From: CAZXDS01 sp964639525
GTDB taxonomy: Bacteria > Bacteroidota > Ignavibacteria > Ignavibacteriales > Melioribacteraceae
Reading direction: 5' to 3'
Length of the DNA: 11,056 bases
NCBI GenBank assembly: GCA_964639525.1
Contig: CAZXDS010000116.1
Location: forward strand, 1 to 11,056
Shown here: piece by piece, positions 6,932-11,056 of the stretch
Layout: the number at the start of each line of letters is the position of its first letter
Position numbering within the stretch: position 1 is the stretch's first letter
The notes under the pieces: generated by a model
Databases searched by the model: none
Told to the model about the DNA's origin: nothing
Seen by the model: only the letters and a program-made list of their open reading frames with translations
Translations under genes and position numbers: made by a program

Positions 6932-7495
6932 ATGGATGAACAAAACTTAATATTAAAAGCTCAAAACGGTGATCAGAAAGCACTTGTTGAACTCGTAAAA
7001 AAATACGAGCAAACTATTTACAATTTTGCTTTTAAAATTTGCCGCAATAAAGAAAAAGCAGAACATACCATGCAGGAAACTTTTTTGAGCATGGTTAAAT
7101 CGCTTTCTCAGTTTAGCGGTAAATCCAAACTTTCTACTTGGCTTTATACGGTTGTTAGTAATCACTGTTTAATGCTTGCTCGTTCGAATAAAAAACATTT
7201 TTATTCTTCATTGGATGATGAAGAAAATTCTATTGATGAAAAAAGCATTGCCGATTGGAAAGTTACACCGGATAAGGTAACCGAAAACAAAGAATTAAAA
7301 TTGATACTTGACAATGCAATAAATAAATTATCGGCCGATTACAGAGTGATTTTTATTATGCGAGATATTGAAGGATTATCTACAAAAGAAACCGCCGATG
7401 CAATGAGGTTATCTGTACCGGCTGTTAAATCAAGACTACATAGAGCAAGAGCTTTTCTTAGAAATGAACTGAGTATGACTTTTAACAATGAATAA
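6932..7495 (+). CDS. ECF (group 4) RNA polymerase sigma factor
   Basis: This 187-aa two-domain sigma-70-family factor redirects RNA polymerase to stress promoters. The sigma-2 region covers residues about 10-90 (NGDQKALVELVKKYEQ, EHTMQETFLSMVKSL, KLSTWLYTVVSNHC). The sigma-4 region covers about 125-180 (LSADYRVIFIMRDIEGLS, with the DNA-binding helix-turn-helix ETADAMRLSVPAVKSRLHRA). Region 3 and region 1.1 are absent, as expected for ECF. The linker (91-120) is acidic. The gene overlaps the following zinc anti-sigma gene by 8 bases, the usual sign of translational coupling between partners. The ATG at 6932 has no obvious Shine-Dalgarno. No ECF-type autoregulatory promoter could be recognised upstream. 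Confidence 0.93.
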   Translation: MDEQNLILKAQNGDQKALVELVKKYEQTIYNFAFKICRNKEKAEHTMQETFLSMVKSLSQFSGKSKLSTWLYTVVSNHCLMLARSNKKHFYSSLDDEENSIDEKSIADWKVTPDKVTENKELKLILDNAINKLSADYRVIFIMRDIEGLSTKETADAMRLSVPAVKSRLHRARAFLRNELSMTFNNE

Positions 7496-7733
7496 ACACA
7501 AACATCATAGTACAACTTGCAAAGAAGTTATGCACCATCTTTGCGAAAATCTTGGCGAGGATCTAAATTCCGATAAGTGTGTATCAATTAAACAACATCT
7601 CGACAACTGCGAAAATTGCCAAAATTATTTTAAAACCGTTGAAAGCACAATTAAATTTTACAAAGAATATAACGTTAAAATTTCCAACGAAGCACACATC
7701 CGCCTGCTTGATGCTCTGGGTTTAAAAGAGTAA
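7488..7733 (+). CDS. Small soluble zinc-binding anti-sigma factor (zf-HC2 / RsrA-like)
   Basis: This 81-aa cytoplasmic protein is predicted to bind and silence the ECF sigma factor encoded just upstream. The zinc anti-sigma motif H-x3-C-x2-C is present as His37, Cys41, Cys44, with further cysteines at 11, 19 and 31. The placement of Cys11, His37, Cys41 and Cys44 is the same as I recall for Streptomyces RsrA, in which oxidation of Cys pairs releases zinc and the sigma factor. There is no transmembrane segment, so any signal is sensed in the cytoplasm. The 8-base overlap with the sigma gene fixes the ATG. Redox sensing is an inference from cysteine placement; the family assignment rests on the motif, size and gene order. 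Confidence 0.85.
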   Translation: MNKHKHHSTTCKEVMHHLCENLGEDLNSDKCVSIKQHLDNCENCQNYFKTVESTIKFYKEYNVKISNEAHIRLLDALGLKE

Positions 7734-7753
7734 TTACTTTTTCATTTTTTTTC

Positions 7754-7800
7754 AAAAAAAATACCGAAGCCCGCTTAAAGTTCTTGCAGATTTCGGTATT
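7754..7800 (-). terminator. Intrinsic terminator of the minus-strand ECF/DUF4252 operon
   Basis: AATACCGAA (7760-7768) pairs perfectly with TTCGGTATT (7792-7800), 9 bp with a 23-base loop. Read on the minus strand, the stem comes 24 bases after the lipoprotein stop and is followed directly by a run of T residues (complement of 7754-7759). On the plus strand the stem has no T-run, so it serves the minus-strand transcript best, though it may also block readthrough from the convergent sigma/anti-sigma pair. Confidence 0.75.
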
Positions 7801-7824
7801 CAATGTAAACACAGATTTTTTTAC

Positions 7825-8403
7825 TTAAAAATTTCCCACTAAGTCTTGTCCATTATTTTTTAAAGCAAGCTCAATTATTTTTCCCAATTTCCCGCTTAAT
7901 TCAACGAGAACAAGTTTGTTATCTGCCATATTAATAACAAACATATTTTCAGGAATATTGTCTTCATCTTCTTTGATCAGCACTGCCGTCATATTGCCAT
8001 GCTCGGCAACGCGAACCAGACTTTTCCAACCGGCTTCGATTAATTTGTCTGTGGTTTCTTTCAAAAACTTGAAGTTCATCTCTGTATTTGAATTATTATT
8101 GCTCGAAAGGTTTCTGTTATAAATGCCTATTTGAACATTTGAAATTTCGTCCAACATATCGCTTGCTATTCCCGCATCTTCATCATCTGAAAACGATACG
8201 AATAAACCGGCAAGCGACATTGTTACACTTCCAAAACCATATTCAATATCTTTACTGTAACCACTATCAAATTTACTCAATATGTTATTTCTCACGTCTT
8301 TGAAATTTCCGTTTACTCCAAAACAACCGCCGAGAGTCAGTGTTAATAGTAACCCTCCAACTATTTGAGCGGTTCTACTTATTTTCTTCTTCGTCTGATT
8401 CAT
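7825..8403 (-). CDS. DUF4252-like lipoprotein
   Basis: This 192-aa predicted lipoprotein of unknown function is the last gene of the ECF operon. From the ATG at 8403 it has a basic start, a hydrophobic stretch (IVGGLLLTLTLGGC) and a lipobox LGGC with lipidated Cys27. An upstream in-frame ATG at 8421 would add six residues before the signal peptide; I prefer 8403 because the signal then has normal form and an AAGGA/GGGGAG purine stretch precedes it. The start lies inside the end of the preceding gene (29-base overlap). The C-terminal half, with GWKSLVRVAEHGNMTAVLIKE and a following VINMADNKLVLVELSG segment, parallels NWDRIVRVKKK and its sequel in the neighbouring gene, so the two look like diverged paralogues. 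Family assignment to DUF4252 is by pattern only. Confidence 0.72.
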   Translation of the reverse strand: MNQTKKKISRTAQIVGGLLLTLTLGGCFGVNGNFKDVRNNILSKFDSGYSKDIEYGFGSVTMSLAGLFVSFSDDEDAGIASDMLDEISNVQIGIYNRNLSSNNNSNTEMNFKFLKETTDKLIEAGWKSLVRVAEHGNMTAVLIKEDEDNIPENMFVINMADNKLVLVELSGKLGKIIELALKNNGQDLVGNF

Positions 8404-8977
8404 TGTCCTTGTCTCCCCCATTTATTTTATCCAAATCCGGAATATTGAATTTTTCACTTAAACGACCGATTGATTCAAGATTGATATTACCGACAATATT
8501 TACAAAAGAAGCCTCACCGTCAAAATCAATGTTTGTTACTACAAGTCCTTCAATTAAATTATCATCAACCGTTTTAATGTAAATATTTGCCACATTGGTT
8601 TTCTTTTTTACACGGACAATTCTATCCCAATTGGAATTCGTAAGTTTCTCATCGACCGATTTAATAATTGAAAGGATTTTATCGCGATTCTTTTTTGTTA
8701 CTTCAAATGAATTTACTTTCACTAATTTTAGTCCGCCAAGAAGTGATGCCATTTCTTTGTCCTTTTTTCCGGCAAGTTTTGATACCATTTTTAGTAAGTT
8801 CTGCTCAATTATAATTTCGGCAACTTCGTCACCTTTTTCAAACTCATCAAAATTGCCAAAATTTACATACCCCGGTTCATTGGAATAATCATTTTTTTGA
8901 GCAACCACAGAAAAGGCTGCAATTAAAAGCAGTATTAATGTCTGCTTAGCGATGTTTTTTACTATTGACTGTTTCAT
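8375..8977 (-). CDS. Secreted DUF4252-like protein
   Basis: This 200-aa exported protein has a type I signal peptide (residues 1-26, hydrophobic core LILLLIAAF, likely cleavage after SVVA). The mature protein reads PGYVNFGNFDEFEKGDEVAE, then a helix region, LKLVKVNSFEV, NWDRIVRVKKKTNVANIYIK (Trp117) and FVNIVGNINLESIGRL, the layout I associate with DUF4252. The tail (187-200) is Asp/Glu-rich. The function of the family is not known. The ATG lies one base after the anti-sigma stop and is preceded by a good GGAG Shine-Dalgarno, so the genes are translationally linked. It overlaps the next gene, its probable paralogue. A role in sensing or responding to envelope stress is inferred from the operon and the export signals only. 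Confidence 0.75.
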   Translation of the reverse strand: MKQSIVKNIAKQTLILLLIAAFSVVAQKNDYSNEPGYVNFGNFDEFEKGDEVAEIIIEQNLLKMVSKLAGKKDKEMASLLGGLKLVKVNSFEVTKKNRDKILSIIKSVDEKLTNSNWDRIVRVKKKTNVANIYIKTVDDNLIEGLVVTNIDFDGEASFVNIVGNINLESIGRLSEKFNIPDLDKINGGDKDNESDEEENK

Positions 8978-8978
8978 T

Positions 8979-9512
8979 TTATTCTCCTTTTTTAAATAAA
9001 TTATTAATTTCGTTTATACTATTTTTGATTGAATATCCAACTTGTTCCCCCAAAATATTAGCCTCCAAAGTGTGCTGCGAATTCACAAAAACTTTACTTA
9101 CAATTGCAAATGCTTGTTCGGTTTGTTTGTCTGCCAACTCTATTTGTGCCTGAGTATATTGGGATTTTGAATTATTAAAATCCGAAACCAACACAAAGAA
9201 AACAACCGATAAAACCGTTACCGCCACAGCAAAAGTTACAACCTGATTTTTAAATGCAATGAAATAAATTCTTTGTAAAATCGATGCTTTTTTTCCTTCA
9301 ACAGATATTTTTCTCTTTACATTTTTTACCAATTCATCAGGGCAAGTTATGCTTTTTAGTGAATGAAGTTTTTCTGCGGCACGATGATGTTCATTGTACA
9401 GTTTGGCTGCTTCTTCATTACTTTTAAGTAGTTTTGCAAGACTTCGCTTTTCAAAAAATGAAAGTTTCTTGTAAGCCGATTCAATTATTTTATTTTTTAA
9501 TTTCTCATCCAT
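8979..9512 (-). CDS. Single-pass membrane anti-sigma factor (zinc-free)
   Basis: This 177-aa protein lies directly after an ECF sigma gene. It has a basic/acidic, helix-rich cytoplasmic N-terminal part (1-85), one transmembrane helix (VVTFAVAVTVLSVVFFVLV, about 91-109) and an extracytoplasmic C-terminal region of about 68 residues, the layout of membrane anti-sigma factors. No H-x3-C-x2-C motif is present and there is a single Cys, so it is not a zinc anti-sigma. The start is taken as ATG 9512, four bases after the sigma stop; an ATG at 9539 would overlap the sigma gene and add MNRRRFFNI. An AGGAGG lies inside the sigma gene end, 12 bases upstream, a longish spacing. It is followed by the DUF4252-like gene after one base. 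Sigma-binding is inferred from context and topology. Confidence 0.8.
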   Translation of the reverse strand: MDEKLKNKIIESAYKKLSFFEKRSLAKLLKSNEEAAKLYNEHHRAAEKLHSLKSITCPDELVKNVKRKISVEGKKASILQRIYFIAFKNQVVTFAVAVTVLSVVFFVLVSDFNNSKSQYTQAQIELADKQTEQAFAIVSKVFVNSQHTLEANILGEQVGYSIKNSINEINNLFKKGE

Positions 9513-9516
9513 TATA

Positions 9517-10053
9517 TTAAAGAACCTCCTGCGGTTCATATTTATTTAATTCCATTCTCAGCTTCTTTCTTGCTCTCATTAAATTAACTTTTACCGTGTT
9601 AAGCGGCATATCCAAGACTTTTTCTATTTCCCGATATTTCAAGTTTTGGATTTCATAAAGTATTAATACACTTCTTAAATTTTCCGGCAATCTCTGAATT
9701 GCCACTTTTAATTCATCTTTCATTAAGTTTATATGCGCTGCGTTATCCGGATTTTCCCTGCCGTATTCATCAGCAGATAAATTAGAAACCATTTCATCGG
9801 AATAAACAAACACGTTCCCTGCGTTTTTATGCTTTCTGATATAGTCGATGCACAAATTATGCGTTGTTCTGTATATCCATGCTTTTGCCGAAAGAAAGTT
9901 GAACTGATCAATTTTTTGCCAAATTTTAATGAACACTTCCTGCGTAATATCATCGGCATCCATTTTGTTTTTCATCATAAATAGAGCATAACCGTAAATG
10001 TTATTTTTGTGCCTATTGATAAGCAAGTCATATTTTGCTGATTTTATTTCCAT
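9517..10053 (-). CDS. ECF (group 4) RNA polymerase sigma factor, second system
   Basis: This 178-aa factor has the sigma-2 domain at about 15-77 (HKNNIYGYALFMM, the core-binding DADDITQEVFIKIWQKID, AKAWIYRTTHNLCIDYIRK). The sigma-4 domain is at about 115-168 (LPENLRSVLILYEIQNLKYREIEKVLDM, then PLNTVKVNLMRARKKLRMEL, the recognition helix). It is unlike the other ECF factor at 6932 beyond family motifs. It is the first gene of a four-gene minus-strand unit with a membrane anti-sigma and two exported DUF4252-like proteins. A TGTAAC/CGTC-type ECF promoter lies just upstream, suggesting autoregulation. The ATG at 10053 is the only good start. Confidence 0.94.
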   Translation of the reverse strand: MEIKSAKYDLLINRHKNNIYGYALFMMKNKMDADDITQEVFIKIWQKIDQFNFLSAKAWIYRTTHNLCIDYIRKHKNAGNVFVYSDEMVSNLSADEYGRENPDNAAHINLMKDELKVAIQRLPENLRSVLILYEIQNLKYREIEKVLDMPLNTVKVNLMRARKKLRMELNKYEPQEVL

Positions 10054-10066
10054 AGTTAATTATAAA

Positions 10067-10093
10067 GACGGAGCAGCGATGTTAATTGTTACA
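10067..10093 (-). promoter_or_regulatory. Candidate autoregulatory ECF promoter of the second sigma operon
   Basis: On the minus strand, TGTAACA (complement of 10087-10093) is followed after 16 bases by CGTC (complement of 10067-10070). The AAC core at -35 and CGTC at -10 are common in promoters read by ECF sigma factors, and the 16-base spacing fits. The -10 lies only about 13 bases before the ATG, so the transcript would have a very short leader. Confidence 0.5.
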
Positions 10094-10102
10094 AAACACT
10101 GA

Positions 10103-10143
10103 AATTTTTTTTCAAAAAATTGCAGCGATTCGGGGTCAAAATT
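10103..10143 (+). repeat. Repeat core, copy B, with adjoining A/T hairpin
   Basis: The core 10123-10143 begins CAGCGATTCGGGG and ends TCAAAATT. It matches copy D (11004-11024) at 19 of 21 positions and copy C at 19 of 21. Just before it AATTTTTT (10103-10110) pairs with AAAAAATT (10114-10121) around TTC. Unlike copies A and C, this hairpin sits at the CAGC end of the core. The rest of 10054-10371 is covered by the promoter, hairpin and repeat entries. Confidence 0.6.
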
Positions 10144-10186
10144 AAGATTACAAAAAACAACACGTTAAAAGTATATAAAAAAATAT

Positions 10187-10202
10187 TTCGGCAAAGACCG
10201 AA
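10187..10202 (-). terminator. Weak hairpin with T-run (minus strand)
   Basis: TTCGG (10187-10191) and CCGAA (10198-10202) form a 5-bp stem with a 6-base loop. On the minus strand it is followed by ATATTTTTTT. It could insulate the second sigma operon from minus-strand transcription arriving from beyond the universal stress gene, but the stem is short. Confidence 0.3.
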
Positions 10203-10239
10203 TCCGGCTTTCGACTGATTTTTCGATTAAATTTGCCAT

Positions 10240-10296
10240 ATTTCTGTAACACAGATTACTAATCTGTGTTACAGAAATTTTGACTCTGAATCGCTG
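10240..10296 (-). repeat. Composite repeat, copy C: 18-bp perfect palindrome plus 21-base core
   Basis: ATTTCTGTAACACAGATT (10240-10257) pairs perfectly with 10261-10278 around the loop ACT, the strongest palindrome in the window. The core overlaps its right end at 10276-10296 and, on the minus strand, begins CAGCGATTCAGAG and ends TCAAAATT. Copy A at 1441-1484 has the same architecture with an unrelated palindrome sequence. It ends six bases before the universal stress promoter. Confidence 0.75.
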
Positions 10297-10301
10297 ACAA
10301 A

Positions 10302-10330
10302 TTGACAGACTATTTGTATTTGTGTAAATT
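10302..10330 (+). promoter_or_regulatory. Sigma-70-type promoter of the universal stress protein gene
   Basis: TTGACA (10302-10307), a perfect -35, is followed after 17 bases by TAAATT (10325-10330), a 4/6 match to TATAAT. The expected start point is near 10337, giving a leader of about 35 bases. No terminator or other gene lies between it and the ATG. Confidence 0.65.
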
Positions 10331-10371
10331 GAATTCAGTAAAAAATCATTTCAAACTTTGAGGCAGAAGTT

Positions 10372-10827
10372 ATGAAAACTATTTTAACCGCGATAGATTT
10401 TTCGGAAGTTACAAATGCAGTAGTAAAATATGCAATTAAATTTGCTAAAAGTTACAATAGCTCGATAAGGCTGCTTCACATTGCGGAACCGCCTTCGGCT
10501 TTTCTCGGCGATGATTTTGGTCCGCAGGTTATACGCGATGTAAAAGCAGAGACTATTAAGAAAGAGCATCGGCAATTGGACGCAATTACAGACCAAATGA
10601 AATCCGAAGGAATTGAAGTAAAATCAATTCTTGTTCAAGGTTCAACAGTTGAAAAGATAATTGTGCAAGCCGAAAAGTCAAATGCTGATATTATTATTCT
10701 CGGCTCACACGGAAAAGGTGTGATTGCCTCCGCAATTATGGGCAGTACTTGTCAGGGTGTTATTCAAAAAAGTAATTGTCCGGTTCTTGTGGTTCCTTTT
10801 TCTTTAAGCAAGCTGAGAACAGCATAA
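10372..10827 (+). CDS. Universal stress protein, UspA family, ATP-binding type
   Basis: This 151-aa single Usp domain is a soluble, usually dimeric nucleotide-binding protein induced in stress and growth arrest; its molecular role is generally undefined. It opens with ILTAIDFSEVTNAVVKYA (Asp9 at the adenine pocket) and has the LLHIAEP strand. It carries the complete ATP-binding signature G-x2-G-x9-G-S at Gly111, Gly114, Gly124 and Ser125, followed by NCPVLVVP. The signature places it with ATP-binding Usps (MJ0577 type) rather than E. coli UspA. A GAGG Shine-Dalgarno precedes the ATG, and a near-consensus sigma-70 promoter lies upstream. It is transcribed alone and divergently from the second ECF operon. 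Confidence 0.93.
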   Translation: MKTILTAIDFSEVTNAVVKYAIKFAKSYNSSIRLLHIAEPPSAFLGDDFGPQVIRDVKAETIKKEHRQLDAITDQMKSEGIEVKSILVQGSTVEKIIVQAEKSNADIIILGSHGKGVIASAIMGSTCQGVIQKSNCPVLVVPFSLSKLRTA

Positions 10828-10869
10828 GTTATTTCCATGCCATTTTTTTTCTTAGTATTTAAGTCGTTT

Positions 10870-10888
10870 ATCGGATTGGGAATCCGAT
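10870..10888. repeat. Short perfect hairpin downstream of the universal stress gene
   Basis: ATCGGATT (10870-10877) pairs perfectly with AATCCGAT (10881-10888) around a GGG loop. It lies 43 bases after the stop and is followed by only two or three T residues, so it is a poor intrinsic terminator. It may be a REP-like palindrome or help to stabilise the mRNA 3' end. Confidence 0.45.
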
Positions 10889-10926
10889 TTACAATTACTG
10901 AATAATAATGAACTGTGTAATAACTG

Positions 10927-10943
10927 TTTCACCGTTAGTGAAA
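10927..10943 (+). repeat. Small hairpin in the terminal intergenic stretch
   Basis: TTTCAC (10927-10932) pairs with GTGAAA (10938-10943) around CGTTA, followed by ATTTTG. It is a weak terminator candidate. Apart from this, the hairpin at 10870 and repeat copy D, the stretch 10828-11056 shows no gene. Confidence 0.3.
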
Positions 10944-11003
10944 ATTTTGTCAAGTTGTGAATAATATATCAAAGGGAAAAGTTTAATTAATGGTATCAAT
11001 TAT

Positions 11004-11024
11004 CAGCAATTCGGGGGCAAAATT
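11004..11024 (+). repeat. Repeat core, copy D
   Basis: The sequence begins CAGCAATTCGGGG and ends GCAAAATT. It is a 19/21 match to copy B, and similarity continues for several bases (AAxAT) beyond the core. The window ends 32 bases later, so any adjoining palindrome may be cut off; AAATCA and TGATTT nearby could form a weak one. Confidence 0.6.
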
Positions 11025-11056
11025 AAAATCAAATAAAATAATGATTTATAACGATG

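Noticed and set aside
8088..9153. Plus-strand open frames opposite the DUF4252-like and anti-sigma genes
   Set aside because: The minus-strand genes have signal peptides, Shine-Dalgarno sites and tight operon spacing; the plus-strand frames have none of these.
7744..10119. Identical 16-base string (A, eight T, C, six A) at 7744-7759 and 10104-10119
   Set aside because: It flanks the second ECF operon, but is low-complexity sequence in an AT-rich genome and can easily recur by chance.
10244..10278. TGTAACA inside the 18-bp palindrome as an additional ECF promoter
   Set aside because: No CGTC-like -10 lies about 16 bases downstream on either strand.

Overview
The window is AT-rich chromosomal DNA. 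The gene families present (miaA next to a family-2 glycosyltransferase, ECF sigma/anti-sigma pairs, DUF4252-type secreted proteins, a cNMP/GAF/ATPase signalling protein) suggest the Bacteroidota/Chlorobi/Ignavibacteria group, most likely an Ignavibacteria-like organism. That placement is inferred from gene content, not from a marker gene. No rRNA, tRNA or CRISPR array was seen.

Layout. (1) 1 to about 1195: the right-hand part of an IS110-family insertion sequence. Its transposase runs off the left edge and is followed by about 340 bases of purine-rich non-coding DNA that could hold a guide (bridge/seek) RNA. (2) About 1196-1559: a gene-free stretch of intergenic repeats. It holds a nested ATTCC/GGAAT palindrome, a degenerate dispersed repeat, and a palindrome joined to a 21-base repeat core that recurs three more times in the window. 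(3) 1560-6138, minus strand: a tight operon of a cNMP-GAF-kinase-like protein, miaA and a glycosyltransferase. (4) 6267-7733, plus strand: an AlkA-like DNA glycosylase, then an ECF sigma factor overlapping a small soluble zinc anti-sigma factor of the RsrA type. (5) 10053-7825, minus strand: a second, convergent ECF operon of sigma factor, one-TM anti-sigma factor, secreted DUF4252-like protein and DUF4252-like lipoprotein. It has a plausible autoregulatory promoter and a clear intrinsic terminator. (6) 10054-11056: a repeat-rich intergenic region, a universal stress protein behind a near-consensus sigma-70 promoter, and another repeat copy.

How the genes fit together. From 6.3 kb onward the window looks like a stress-response neighbourhood: alkylation repair, a probably redox- or zinc-responsive cytoplasmic sigma switch, an envelope-facing sigma switch with two exported accessory proteins, and an ATP-binding universal stress protein. 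The most notable observations are the kinase-like protein with Gln where the phospho-accepting His should be, the four-copy 21-base intergenic repeat, the ECF/anti-sigma/DUF4252 pair operon, and the possible guide-RNA region of the IS110 element.
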